Below are positions 8,973 through 17,076 of a stretch of DNA of 64,000 bases, piece after piece. Within the stretch, counting starts at the first letter, position 1. Each line of letters begins with the position of its first letter. The notes beneath the pieces were generated by a model. The model ran no database searches. It had not been told where the DNA came from and saw nothing but the letters and a program-made list of their open reading frames with translations. This stretch comes from Loktanella sp. 5RATIMAR09 (lineage in GTDB: Bacteria; Pseudomonadota; Alphaproteobacteria; Rhodobacterales; Rhodobacteraceae): positions 1 to 64,000 of the forward strand of contig NZ_LJAL01000003.1 of the NCBI RefSeq assembly GCF_001419985.1, in the 5' to 3' direction. A program made the translations under genes and the position numbers.

Positions 8973-9795
8973 GACTTGGCGAAGCAAAAGCGCGCCGCCG
9001 GATTGCCGTTTGAATGGTCTGGGCTGGCTCAGGGTTGTTTTCCGCGCGATCCCGTTGATTGTGCTCGTGTTTGGTGGATTGCTGATCTTGTTGGCTGTCC
9101 GCCTTGTTGAACGGCCGCTTTGCGGGCTGGGGCGACCGGTCACTCCTTATATCACACAGTTTGTGTGCCGGATGTCATTTGTGGTTCTGGGTATCAGATA
9201 TACCTCGGCAGGTGCGCCAATGTCCGGTGCGGGGGCCGTGGTGGCAAACCATACCTCTTGGCTGGATATTTTCGCGCTGAATGCCCGCAAACGCATATAT
9301 TTCGTCTCCAAAGCCGAGGTCGCCCGCTGGCCGGGCATAGGATGGCTGGCGCGCGCAACCGGAACCGTCTTTATCCGCCGCGACCGCAGCGAAGTGCAGG
9401 GCCAGATCGCCGTTTTCCGCGACAGGCTGACGGCAGGTCACAAGCTGCTGTTCTTTCCCGAAGGCACCTCAACCGACGGTCTGCAGGTGCTGCCGTTCAA
9501 GCCCGCGCTCTTTGCCGCATTCTTCGATCCATCCTTGCGCCAGACGCTTCACATGCAGGCGGTGACTTTGCAGTATCACGCGCCCGCAGGCGCGGACCCG
9601 CGGTTTTATGGCTGGTGGGGTGATATGGATTTCGGGCCGCATCTGCTGGCGACACTGGCCGCTGCCAAGCAGGGTGGTGTGCATGTGATCTATCATGCAC
9701 CCGTCAAGGTCGCGGATTACAGCGACAGGAAAGCGCTTGCCCAAGCGATGGAAGATCAGGTGCGTGCGGGCCTAACCCAGCATCGCGCGGCGTAG
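8965..9795 (+). CDS. olsA: Lyso-ornithine lipid acyltransferase (PlsC family)
   Basis: 276 residues, ATG at 8965 inside the end of olsB. PlsC-type membrane acyltransferase: a transmembrane segment at about residues 22-48, then the HX4D catalytic motif in NHTSWLD, FIRRDRSE, and 'FPEGTSTDG' (block III). In this operon position it most likely acylates lyso-ornithine lipid (OlsA), although some homologues also make phosphatidic acid. Acts at the inner membrane. Its last 24 bases overlap the convergent thiE-like gene. Confidence 0.9.
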   Translation: MAETWRSKSAPPDCRLNGLGWLRVVFRAIPLIVLVFGGLLILLAVRLVERPLCGLGRPVTPYITQFVCRMSFVVLGIRYTSAGAPMSGAGAVVANHTSWLDIFALNARKRIYFVSKAEVARWPGIGWLARATGTVFIRRDRSEVQGQIAVFRDRLTAGHKLLFFPEGTSTDGLQVLPFKPALFAAFFDPSLRQTLHMQAVTLQYHAPAGADPRFYGWWGDMDFGPHLLATLAAAKQGGVHVIYHAPVKVADYSDRKALAQAMEDQVRAGLTQHRAA

Positions 9796-10398
9796 GGTGC
9801 CAAGGGTTCCGGCGGGGTTATCCGTGCTCCAGACCTCGTCGCCGATCCCGAAAAAATCTGTGTGTGGTGCCAAGGCGCGGATCAGATCAGCATTCAGTGC
9901 GCCTTCGGCCACCACAGGTACTTCGATCATCATCGACCACCATTCAAACAGCTCCAACTCTGCCTGACGGCCGTCACCAAGGGCTGTCTGTCCTACGGGA
10001 CCAAAGCTGACGTAATCGGCACCCAGTTCGCCCGCTGTCATGCCGTCATGGCGCGAATTGGTGCAATAACTGCCCACGATGGCATCATCCCCAAGGTCCT
10101 TGCGCACTTGCCGGACCGAGCGCGCGCCGTCTTGCAGGTGGACACCATCAAGGCCAAGGCGGTTGACCAGTTGGATATGCGTATCAATCACCAAGGCCAC
10201 GTCGCGTGCGTGTGTCACTTCGCGCAGGGCGTCTGCGGCTTTGGCGATGCGCCCTTCATCCGTGGTGCCAAGGGCAAGCCGGACACAGGCCACTTCGGTG
10301 CTGTCCAGACAGGCCGCCAGTTCGGCAGGGAATGTCGAAAGGTCAAATTCCGAGGGGCTGATCAGATAGATTTGCGGGTGGTCTTGGGCGTCCGACAT
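9772..10398 (-). CDS. ThiE/TenI-like TIM-barrel protein
   Basis: 208 residues. The overall pattern is thiamine-phosphate synthase-like: 'YLISPSEFDLSTFPAEL', 'VDTHIQLVNRLGLDGVHLQD', 'GADYVSFGP' and a C-terminal 'TDFFGIGDEVW'. Key catalytic stretches are changed. HLGQED is HLQDG, the pyrophosphate loop GPIFPTxTK is FGPVGQTALGDG, and the phosphate-binding GGI is AEGAL. It may therefore be a TenI-like or repurposed paralogue rather than a working ThiE. No other thi gene lies nearby. The ATG at 10398 is divergent from the RNA methyltransferase gene. Confidence 0.75.
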   Translation of the reverse strand: MSDAQDHPQIYLISPSEFDLSTFPAELAACLDSTEVACVRLALGTTDEGRIAKAADALREVTHARDVALVIDTHIQLVNRLGLDGVHLQDGARSVRQVRKDLGDDAIVGSYCTNSRHDGMTAGELGADYVSFGPVGQTALGDGRQAELELFEWWSMMIEVPVVAEGALNADLIRALAPHTDFFGIGDEVWSTDNPAGTLGTLRRAMLG

Positions 10399-10539
10399 GA
10401 GGGCGTTCCGATATACTTGAATTCTGACGCGCTTTTAGCGGGGAAAATCGGGCTTGGCTATGGGGGTCGCACAGTCCGGGGTTCTTGCCTTGGTCCCGCG
10501 CGGCGCGTATCAGGCGGCGATCTTATCAAAGGAAGTCCT

Positions 10540-11280
10540 ATGCCCAGCGCCCAGCTTCAGCCTGCGTTTGTCCTGATCCGCCCCCAGATGGGCGAAAACA
10601 TCGGGGCGGCGGCCCGGGGCATGTGGAATTTCGGGTTGGACCGGATGCGGATCATTGATCCACGCGACGGCTGGCCCAACCAGAAGGCCGTGGCGATGGC
10701 CAGCGGAGCGGGGCGGCTGCTGGATGAGGCGCAGATTTTTGACGATACGGCGGCGGCGATTGCGGATTGCGATTACGTCTATGCGACAACGGCGCGCCCG
10801 CGGGGGCTGACAAAACTTGTGCTCACGCCCGAGGCCGCGATGCAGGACGCGCGGGCGCGGATCGGGCAGGGGCAAAAAGTGGCGGTGATGTTCGGGCCGG
10901 AGCGGTCGGGGATGGAAAACGATGATATCGCGCGGGCCAATGCGATTATCTCGGTGCCTGTGAACCCTGATTTTCCCTCGCTCAATCTGGCGCAATGTGT
11001 GTTGCTGACCGGCTATGAATGGCGGCGCGAGGCGGTTGAGGTTGATCCCTCACGCGTGGATGCTGTGGGTGATTGGGCCGAACAGATCGAGATTGAAAAG
11101 CTGAGCGATCATTATGAGGACCGGTTGCAAGAAGCGGGGTTCTTTTATCCCGAACACAAGGCCGAGAATATGAAGATGAACCTGCGCAATATGTGGTCGC
11201 GAATGCCCATGACGCGGGCGGATGTGCAGATGTTGCATGGCATGATGCGCCAGATGGTGCGCTGGAAAGAGCGCGGGTAA
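10540..11280 (+). CDS. trmJ: SPOUT RNA 2'-O-methyltransferase, TrmJ-like
   Basis: 246 residues, ATG at 10540 with an AAAGGAAG site; longer upstream frames run antisense through the thiE-like gene. SpoU/TrmH fold with the trefoil-knot motifs: 'FVLIRPQMGENIGAAARGM' at the N-terminus, 'VAVMFGPERSGMENDDI' in the middle, and 'NPDFPSLNLAQCVLLTGYE' forming the S-adenosylmethionine pocket. The helical C-terminal extension matches TrmJ (tRNA Cm32/Um32). An 11-pair inverted repeat begins at its stop codon. Confidence 0.85.
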   Translation: MPSAQLQPAFVLIRPQMGENIGAAARGMWNFGLDRMRIIDPRDGWPNQKAVAMASGAGRLLDEAQIFDDTAAAIADCDYVYATTARPRGLTKLVLTPEAAMQDARARIGQGQKVAVMFGPERSGMENDDIARANAIISVPVNPDFPSLNLAQCVLLTGYEWRREAVEVDPSRVDAVGDWAEQIEIEKLSDHYEDRLQEAGFFYPEHKAENMKMNLRNMWSRMPMTRADVQMLHGMMRQMVRWKERG

Positions 11281-11301
11281 GGTGGATTTCAATCCACCTT
11301 A
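11278..11301. repeat. Perfect 11-bp inverted repeat at a stop codon
   Basis: TAAGGTGGATT, two bases, AATCCACCTTA. The left arm begins with the TAA stop of the methyltransferase gene. There is no T-tract, so it is not a classic terminator; it may stabilise the transcript end, or be a member of a short dispersed hairpin family. Confidence 0.7.
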
Positions 11302-11375
11302 CATGTGGCACCCTGACGCTTGCGGCCCCCGCGCATGAGTTCTAGGTAACAGGCAAGATCAAGCGGAGACCGAAG

Positions 11376-12512
11376 ATGGCAACCAAGCGCACAATTTTCG
11401 AAGATGTCGGTGACACCCCCAAACACGCAGCCGCCCCCGGTGGAATCAACCGCGCAGGCCAAGGCGCGCGCCGTGCGATCCGCGTCTGGCTGATGGCGCT
11501 TTTTGCGCTGGTCGTCGTGATGATCGTTGTGGGTGGGCTGACCCGCCTGACAGATAGCGGGCTATCCATCACCGAATGGAAACCAGTGACAGGGGCGATG
11601 CCGCCGATGTCCGAGGCCGCTTGGGTGGAAGAATTCGACAAATATCGTGCGATCCCCGAATACCAGTTGCAGAACCGTGGCATGACCATGGCCGAATTCA
11701 AGGTGATCTACTGGTGGGAATGGGGCCACCGCCAGTTGGGCCGCTTTATCGGGCTGGTCTGGGGTTTGGGCTTTGTGGCCTTTGCCGTCACACGCAAAAT
11801 CCCCAAGGGCTGGACACCAAAGTTGTTGTTCATCGGCGCTTTGGGCGGTCTGCAAGGGTTTATCGGCTGGTGGATGGTGTCATCCGGCCTTGAAGAGGGC
11901 ATGTTGGACGTGGCCTCTTACCGCTTGGCCACCCATCTGGGGCTGGCCTTCGTGATCTTCGGCTTTATCGCGTGGTACGTCTATCAACTGGGCCGCAGCC
12001 AGGCCGATCTGCTACAGGCCCGCCGCAGCGGTAACGCGGGCCTTGCGCGATTAAGCAGCATCCTTGTCGGTTTTGCGTTCCTGCAAATCATCCTTGGGGC
12101 TTTGGTTGCAGGCATTGACGCAGGCCGCGCGTTCCCCGACTGGCCGCTGATGGCCGGTGGGTTCCTGCCGCCCGAGCCTTTGTCGCTGACCCCTGTGTGG
12201 CGCAACTTCTTCGAGGACGCGGGCCTTGTGCAATTCATGCACCGGATGGCGGGCTATGCGCTTTTTGCCTATGCGATTTTCGTATGGCTGCGCGCGCGCC
12301 GGTCGGCCAATGACACCACGCGCTTTACCTTTAACGCGATGATAGCAGTGATGACCCTGCAGGTCGTGATCGGCATTGTGACGGTCATGTATTCCGCCCC
12401 CTGGCAGATCGCGATTGTGCATCAGCTGATGGCAGTCATTCTTTGGGCGCTGATCCTGCGCGGGCGTTTCGTGGCGGGGTATCCCATCGCACAGACCATC
12501 AAAGGGGCGTAG
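11376..12512 (+). CDS. ctaA: Heme A synthase (COX15 family)
   Basis: 378 residues, an integral membrane enzyme that oxidises the C8 methyl of heme O to a formyl group to give heme A for cytochrome c oxidase. After a cytosolic N-terminus come about eight membrane helices. Conserved features are 'GGLTRLTDSGLSITEWKPVTG', EFKVIYWWEWGHRQLGR with the heme-ligand His, 'SYRLATHLGLAF', 'QFMHRMAGYALF' and 'IAIVHQLMAV', supplying the expected paired histidines. Upstream is 95 bases of intergenic DNA; the M32 peptidase gene starts 3 bases after its stop, so the two are probably co-transcribed. Confidence 0.95.
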   Translation: MATKRTIFEDVGDTPKHAAAPGGINRAGQGARRAIRVWLMALFALVVVMIVVGGLTRLTDSGLSITEWKPVTGAMPPMSEAAWVEEFDKYRAIPEYQLQNRGMTMAEFKVIYWWEWGHRQLGRFIGLVWGLGFVAFAVTRKIPKGWTPKLLFIGALGGLQGFIGWWMVSSGLEEGMLDVASYRLATHLGLAFVIFGFIAWYVYQLGRSQADLLQARRSGNAGLARLSSILVGFAFLQIILGALVAGIDAGRAFPDWPLMAGGFLPPEPLSLTPVWRNFFEDAGLVQFMHRMAGYALFAYAIFVWLRARRSANDTTRFTFNAMIAVMTLQVVIGIVTVMYSAPWQIAIVHQLMAVILWALILRGRFVAGYPIAQTIKGA

Positions 12513-12515
12513 GCG

Positions 12516-13985
12516 ATGACCGCATATACCGAGCTTATGGCGTTCCAGCGCGAGACCGAGGCGCTGTCCCAGATTGCTGGCCGTCTGGGTTGGGATCAGG
12601 AAACCATGATGCCCGAAGGGGCCACGCCCCAGCGTGCCGAGGAACACGGCGCGATGGCCAATATCCTGCACGCCCGCCGGATTGATCCGCGTATTGGCGA
12701 ATGGCTTGAGGCCGCGGAGGCCGCGGATGATGTGGCCGCCGCCAACCTGCGCCATATCAGGCGCGATTATGAACGCACCGCAAAAGTGCCCGCACGACTG
12801 GCCGCCGAACTGGCCAAGACCACCTCGCTTGCGCACCGCGTCTGGGCGCGTGCCCGCGCCGAGGAAGATGTCGCGTCCTTTCTGCCGATGCTGCAAAAGG
12901 TCGTTGACCTGCGCCGCGAGGAAGCCAGCGCCGTGGCGGGCGATACTGACCCCTATGACGCGCTTTTGGATGATTATGAACCGGGTGCCACGGGTGCCAG
13001 CCTGAGTGCGATGTTCAGCGCCTTGCGTCCGCGCCTTGTGAACCTGCGCGCGGCGATTTTGGATCGACCAGCGCCGACACCGCTGAGTGGCGCGTTCGAT
13101 GAGGCCGCGCAATTGGCGCTGTCGCAAAAGCTGGCACTTGGCTTTGGCTACGGCCTTGAAAACGGCCGGATCGACAAAGCCGTACACCCGTTCTCATCCG
13201 GTTCAGGCCTTGATGTACGGATCACCACGCGCACCAATCCTGTCGATCCGTTCAACTGCTTTTATTCCACTATCCACGAGGTTGGCCATGCCGCCTATGA
13301 GCAGGGGATTGATCACGCGCATCTGTTGACGCCCTTGGGGCGGGGGGTGTCGATGGGTGTGCATGAAAGCCAAAGCCGGATTTATGAAAACCAACTTGGC
13401 CGCAGCCGTGCTTTTACCGGTTGGCTCTACGGCCAGATGCGTGATGCCTTTGGTGATTTCGGGATCGCCGACGAAGAGGCGTTTTTCGCCACCGTCAACC
13501 GTGTGAGCGACGGGTTTATCCGCACCGAGGCCGATGAGGTGCAGTATAACCTGCATGTGCTGCTGCGCTTTGATCTGGAACGCGCGCTGATCGCGGGGGA
13601 TCTGGCGGTGAATGATCTGGAGGCGGCATGGAACGACCGCTTTGCCGCTGATTTCGGCTACGGCGTCGATAAGCCGTCCAACGGTGTGTTGCAGGACGTG
13701 CATTGGTCCGAAGGGCTGTTTGGCTATTTCCCGACCTACACCTTGGGCAATGTCTATGCAGGGTGCCTGCATGTCGCGCTGCGCGCGGCTGTGCCGATGC
13801 TGGATGATGATCTGGCGCGCGGCGATACGTCAAAGGCGACAGGCTGGTTGCGCGAGAACGTGCAGCAATTTGGCGGCCTGCGCACGCCGGTGGATACCAT
13901 CACCCTTGCGACGGGCGGTGCGCCGCACGAAGGGCCTTTGCTGGACTATCTGGAGCAGAAATTCAGCGCGATCTACCGATTGTAG
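12516..13985 (+). CDS. M32 metallocarboxypeptidase (Taq family)
   Basis: 489 residues, the usual M32 length. Zinc site: HEVGH at 254-258 and a downstream HES (283-285), the third ligand being Glu284. Also 'LGWDQETMMPEGA' near the N-terminus, 'HPFSSGSGLDVRITTR' before the metal site, and 'FPTYTLGNVYA' near the end, all family hallmarks. It is a cytoplasmic enzyme that removes C-terminal residues from peptides. It starts 3 bases after ctaA, without an obvious functional link. A dispersed GCCTCCGGCGGG element follows its stop. Confidence 0.93.
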   Translation: MTAYTELMAFQRETEALSQIAGRLGWDQETMMPEGATPQRAEEHGAMANILHARRIDPRIGEWLEAAEAADDVAAANLRHIRRDYERTAKVPARLAAELAKTTSLAHRVWARARAEEDVASFLPMLQKVVDLRREEASAVAGDTDPYDALLDDYEPGATGASLSAMFSALRPRLVNLRAAILDRPAPTPLSGAFDEAAQLALSQKLALGFGYGLENGRIDKAVHPFSSGSGLDVRITTRTNPVDPFNCFYSTIHEVGHAAYEQGIDHAHLLTPLGRGVSMGVHESQSRIYENQLGRSRAFTGWLYGQMRDAFGDFGIADEEAFFATVNRVSDGFIRTEADEVQYNLHVLLRFDLERALIAGDLAVNDLEAAWNDRFAADFGYGVDKPSNGVLQDVHWSEGLFGYFPTYTLGNVYAGCLHVALRAAVPMLDDDLARGDTSKATGWLRENVQQFGGLRTPVDTITLATGGAPHEGPLLDYLEQKFSAIYRL

Positions 13986-13993
13986 GCGTTGGA

Positions 13994-14026
13994 GCCTCCG
14001 GCGGGGATATTTTTGGGCCAGTAATA
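13994..14026 (+). repeat. Dispersed 3'-end element, copy 1
   Basis: Begins GCCTCCGGCGGGGATATTT and ends GGGCCAGTAATA, 8 bases after the M32 peptidase stop. Nearly identical to 48667-48699 (after mfd), and its core recurs in reverse at 62567-62590. It contains a short GCCTCCGGC self-complementary core. No coding potential. Confidence 0.8.
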
Positions 14027-14039
14027 ACGCAGGCGAGGG

Positions 14040-14822
14040 TCAGGACCAGTTGGGGTCGCGCTTTTCCAGAAAAGCGTTGATGCCTTCGTTGGTGTCATCC
14101 ACCAGCATATTCTGGACCATGACGTCACCGGTATAGGCATAGGCGTCTGCAGTGGTCATTTGTGCCTGCGCATAGAAGGCCTGTTTGCCGATCTTGACTG
14201 CTGAGGGCAGCTTTTTCGCGATGGCCTGGGCAAGCTCATTGGTGTCGTGTTCCAATGTATCGCCGGGGACGGCACGGTTGATGAGGCCCAGATCCTGCGC
14301 TTCGCGGGTGTTGATAAAGCGGCCTGTGGTCAGCATCTCAAACGCGGCTTTGCGGTTGATATTGCGGGTGAGCGCCACCATCGGGGTGGAACAGAACAGG
14401 CCGATATTCACACCATTGACGCCAAAGCGGGTGTCATCAGAGGCGACCGCCAGATCGCAGGTCGCCACAAGCTGGCATCCGGCTGCTGTCGCAATCCCGT
14501 GGACTTGGGCAATGACAGGTTGGGGCATGGATTGAATGCGCTGCATCATCGCCGCACAGCGATCAAAGAGATCCTTGAAATAGGCCGCACCGCCATCGGA
14601 GGATTGGCGGCCTGCCTGCATTTCTTTCAGGTCATGGCCTGCGCAGAACGCCTTGCCAGTGCCGCGCAGGATGACCGCATGAATGTCGCTGTCTTCCGCG
14701 ATGGCGTCAAAAGCTGCGTGCAACGCCGCCAGCATGGCGTCGGACAAGGCATTCAGACGCTCGGGGGCGTTCATCGTCAGGGTGGCGATATGGGCGGTGT
14801 CTTCGCGAAGCAGGATTGTCAT
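14040..14822 (-). CDS. Enoyl-CoA hydratase/isomerase family protein
   Basis: 260 residues. ATG at 14822 (MTILLREDTAHIATLTMNAP); an upstream extension of the frame runs across the divergent thioesterase gene and is rejected. Crotonase fold: 'GTGKAFCAGHDLKEM' forms the first oxyanion-hole strand and 'HGIATAAGCQLVATCDLAVAS' the second. In place of the catalytic Glu of classical hydratases there is a Gly/Ala-rich segment, so it may be an isomerase or ECHDC-like member. The next gene, on the other strand 51 bases away, is a hotdog thioesterase, which fits acyl-CoA metabolism. Confidence 0.88.
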   Translation of the reverse strand: MTILLREDTAHIATLTMNAPERLNALSDAMLAALHAAFDAIAEDSDIHAVILRGTGKAFCAGHDLKEMQAGRQSSDGGAAYFKDLFDRCAAMMQRIQSMPQPVIAQVHGIATAAGCQLVATCDLAVASDDTRFGVNGVNIGLFCSTPMVALTRNINRKAAFEMLTTGRFINTREAQDLGLINRAVPGDTLEHDTNELAQAIAKKLPSAVKIGKQAFYAQAQMTTADAYAYTGDVMVQNMLVDDTNEGINAFLEKRDPNWS

Positions 14823-14873
14823 TCTGTCCCTTTCGGTGTTGCTTGGGCCAACCGTAATGCAGCGCGAGGCGAG

Positions 14874-15296
14874 ATGGAACACAAGATGGATATACCGGCC
14901 CTTCAATCGTTTCTGATTGAGACCTTTCCGCAGGTTGCCGGAGAGATCGCCGTGACTGAACTGGCGGCGGACGGGGTGACGGTGCGTCTGAAGGTGCAGG
15001 ACCGGCATTTACGCCCCGGGGGCACGGTGTCGGGGCCAACGATGTTCATGCTGGCGGATGTGGCCGTTTATCTGGCGATCCTGTCGCGCATCGGGCCGGT
15101 GGCGCTGGCGGTGACCACGAATTGCAGCATTGATTTCATGCGCAAACCGGCGGCAGGGGCTGATCTGACTTGCGTTGCACATATGCACAAGGTGGGCCGG
15201 GTTTTGGCGGTCGGTGATGCGATGATTTATAGCGCCGGGCAGGCGGGTCCGGTGGCAAGGGCCAGTCTGACCTACGCGATACCTCCAAGCGCCTGA
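14874..15296 (+). CDS. PaaI-type hotdog thioesterase
   Basis: 140 residues with ATG at 14874 (GAGG four bases before); a second ATG at 14886 is possible. The hotdog fold shows in 'RPGGTVSGPTMFMLADVAVYLAIL', the central helix with a catalytic Asp, then strands 'ALAVTTNCSIDFMRKPAAGADLTC' and 'VGRVLAVGDAMIYSAG'. Likely hydrolyses an acyl- or phenylacetyl-CoA type thioester. Divergent from the enoyl-CoA hydratase gene, with which it may share a promoter region. Confidence 0.87.
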   Translation: MEHKMDIPALQSFLIETFPQVAGEIAVTELAADGVTVRLKVQDRHLRPGGTVSGPTMFMLADVAVYLAILSRIGPVALAVTTNCSIDFMRKPAAGADLTCVAHMHKVGRVLAVGDAMIYSAGQAGPVARASLTYAIPPSA

Positions 15297-15372
15297 ACAA
15301 AATCTCTTTGTCGATTAAATTTTCTGCCTTAGCATCTTGCGCATTCAAGCTAGGTATTAAGGAGAAATGAAT

Positions 15373-15879
15373 ATGGCCGAGACTTCTTTTGGCACAATAG
15401 AGCCGTCCCCAGACTTTCATGCGCAAATTGCAAAGGCCGAGGCCTTTTTGATGGGCAGCGTCAAAGAAGAACAGACGCTTTTGGGGATGCAGGCAGATCC
15501 TGCTGCGGCAACCCGCGCGGCTGGCTTTGATATCCCCGGTCAATTTGAATCCGAATTTAACAAAATGTTTGCGGTCACGATTGCACCTGATCTTGCCTTG
15601 GCGCGGGCGTCGCTGGAAAAGGGGCTGTTAAGTTGGCCCTCTGCAAAATGTTCTGCGTGTTCGATTGTTGTCTGGGCTGTGGCCGGCGCGATTGTTGTTG
15701 TCGGCGGCGTTGCCCTTGCAAGTCTGACGACAAGTTCGGGATGCGTTGTTGCACTAGCGCAGCTGGTGGGGTGCTCTGCAAAAGTGGCGCTGCTCTTTAT
15801 TCAGGGCCTTGGTACATATGTTGCAAAAGGTGTTACCGATGTCGCCCATGCGATTTGTACATGGACCGGCGCCTGCTAG
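15373..15879 (+). CDS. Orphan leader-core peptide, bacteriocin-like
   Basis: 168 residues from the second of two close ATGs (15367, 15373); AAGGAG at 15359-15364 gives 15373 the better spacing. Residues 1 to about 85 are hydrophilic and helical, with 'DPAAATRAAGFDIP', a phrase like nitrile-hydratase-type leader peptides. The last about 80 residues are strongly hydrophobic with six cysteines: a KCSACS pair, a long Val/Ala/Gly helix, SGC, VGC, and a terminal ICTWTGAC. As I recall it, the halocin C8 core also opens with CSAC and closes with Cys residues around Gly. No maturation or transport gene is adjacent, so the role is inferred. A membrane protein of unknown role is the alternative. Confidence 0.7.
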   Translation: MAETSFGTIEPSPDFHAQIAKAEAFLMGSVKEEQTLLGMQADPAAATRAAGFDIPGQFESEFNKMFAVTIAPDLALARASLEKGLLSWPSAKCSACSIVVWAVAGAIVVVGGVALASLTTSSGCVVALAQLVGCSAKVALLFIQGLGTYVAKGVTDVAHAICTWTGAC

Positions 15880-15956
15880 TCTGTCAGGCAAGCGCGTCAT
15901 TGAGTGGGGTATATTGATACCTAAATCATAAGATGCTGAAATACATAAATAATATT

Positions 15957-15986
15957 GGCGCAAACGCGCTTGACTGTGTTTGCGCC
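15957..15986. repeat. Inverted repeat embracing the rplM -35 box
   Basis: GGCGCAAAC (15957-15965) and its exact reverse complement GTTTGCGCC (15978-15986), with a 12-base spacer that holds most of the TTGACT -35 element. It could be a protein-binding operator or an RNA hairpin. The 15880-16048 interval holds no gene. Confidence 0.65.
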
Positions 15987-15997
15987 ACCTATATAAC
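15970..15997 (+). promoter_or_regulatory. Probable promoter of rplM-rpsI
   Basis: TTGACT (15970-15975), 16-base spacer, TATAAC (15992-15997), 51 bases before the rplM ATG. Confidence 0.6.
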
Positions 15998-16048
15998 GCC
16001 TCCATCGAATGACACGTGGCGCGAGCCACCCCAAACTTTTGGTGGAAT

Positions 16049-16510
16049 ATGAAAACCTTTACCGCAACTCCTGCGGATATCGACAAGAAATGGATCCTGA
16101 TCGACGCTGAAGGCGTTGTTCTGGGTCGTCTTGCGTCGATCATCGCAATGCGCTTGCGCGGCAAGCACAAGCCTTCTTTCACGCCGCACATGGATATGGG
16201 CGACAACGTGATTGTCATCAACGCCGAGAAAATCCAGATGACTGGTAACAAGCGTGATGAGAAGTACTACTGGCACACCGGCCACCCCGGCGGCATCAAG
16301 TCCAAGACCAAGGCAGAGATCCTTGAAGGGGCGCACCCCGAGCGCGTCATCATGAAAGCCGTTCAGCGTATGCTGCCCGGTGGCAAACTGTCCCGCCAGC
16401 AGATGACCCACCTGCGCGTTTTCGCAGGCGCTGAGCACGGCATGGAAGCCCAGAAGCCCGAAGTTCTGGACGTGAAGTCCATGAACAAAAAGAATACGAG
16501 GACTGCATAA
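16049..16510 (+). CDS. rplM: 50S ribosomal protein L13
   Basis: 153 residues, ATG at 16049 after a GGTGGA site; an upstream in-frame start adds 11 unrelated residues. Typical segments are '[18 protein letters not shown]', '[17 protein letters not shown]', '[19 protein letters not shown]' and '[16 protein letters not shown]'. L13 binds 23S rRNA early in 50S assembly. The stop TAA and the rpsI ATG overlap by one base (TAATG), so the L13-S9 pair is translationally coupled as in most bacteria. Confidence 0.98.
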   Translation: MKTFTATPADIDKKWILIDAEGVVLGRLASIIAMRLRGKHKPSFTPHMDMGDNVIVINAEKIQMTGNKRDEKYYWHTGHPGGIKSKTKAEILEGAHPERVIMKAVQRMLPGGKLSRQQMTHLRVFAGAEHGMEAQKPEVLDVKSMNKKNTRTA

Positions 16511-17007
16511 TGGCCGATCAAGTAAACTCGCTCGAAGAGCTGGGCCAAGTTGCAACAGGTGCCGAGGCACCGACTGCAGCGGTCGAAACAACTGTCACAC
16601 GTGAACCCGTCCGCGACGCGCTTGGCCGGTCCTATGCCACAGGCAAGCGTAAAGACGCTGTTGCCCGCGTCTGGATCAAGCCGGGTTCCGGCAAGGTCAC
16701 GGTGAACGGCAAAGCGATGGACGATTATTTTGCGCGCCCCGTGCTGCAGATGATCCTGCGCCAGCCATTTCAGGTGGCCGGTGTTGTTGACCAGTTCGAC
16801 GTGATGGCAACAGTTGCCGGTGGCGGCCTGTCCGGTCAGGCCGGCGCGGTCAAGCACGGTGTGTCCAAAGCGCTGCAACTGTACGATCCAACACTGCGCG
16901 CCGCGCTGAAAGCTGCCGGCTTCCTGACACGCGACAGCCGCGTTGTTGAGCGTAAGAAGTACGGTAAGGCGAAAGCCCGTAAGAGCTTCCAGTTCTCCAA
17001 GCGTTAA
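16510..17007 (+). CDS. rpsI: 30S ribosomal protein S9
   Basis: 165 residues. The first about 35 residues are an acidic, lineage-specific extension ([20 protein letters not shown]). The S9 core then starts at [20 protein letters not shown] and ends in the basic tail [11 protein letters not shown] that reaches the P-site tRNA. S9 is about 130 residues in most bacteria, so the N-terminus is longer than usual. Coupled to rplM and followed by a strong terminator. Confidence 0.98.
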   Translation: MADQVNSLEELGQVATGAEAPTAAVETTVTREPVRDALGRSYATGKRKDAVARVWIKPGSGKVTVNGKAMDDYFARPVLQMILRQPFQVAGVVDQFDVMATVAGGGLSGQAGAVKHGVSKALQLYDPTLRAALKAAGFLTRDSRVVERKKYGKAKARKSFQFSKR

Positions 17008-17031
17008 TCGCTGGATTGCAAAGATACGAAG

Positions 17032-17057
17032 GGGCGGTCCTTGGGACCGCCCTTTTT
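17032..17057 (+). terminator. Rho-independent terminator of rplM-rpsI
   Basis: Nine-pair perfect stem GGGCGGTCC/GGACCGCCC with a three-base loop, then five T residues. Confidence 0.92.
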
Positions 17058-17076
17058 GTTTGCCTTGGGTGCGTTC

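Noticed and set aside
12051..13187. 378-codon minus-strand frame across ctaA and the M32 gene
   Set aside because: Covers two well-supported genes in antisense; composition typical of a shadow.
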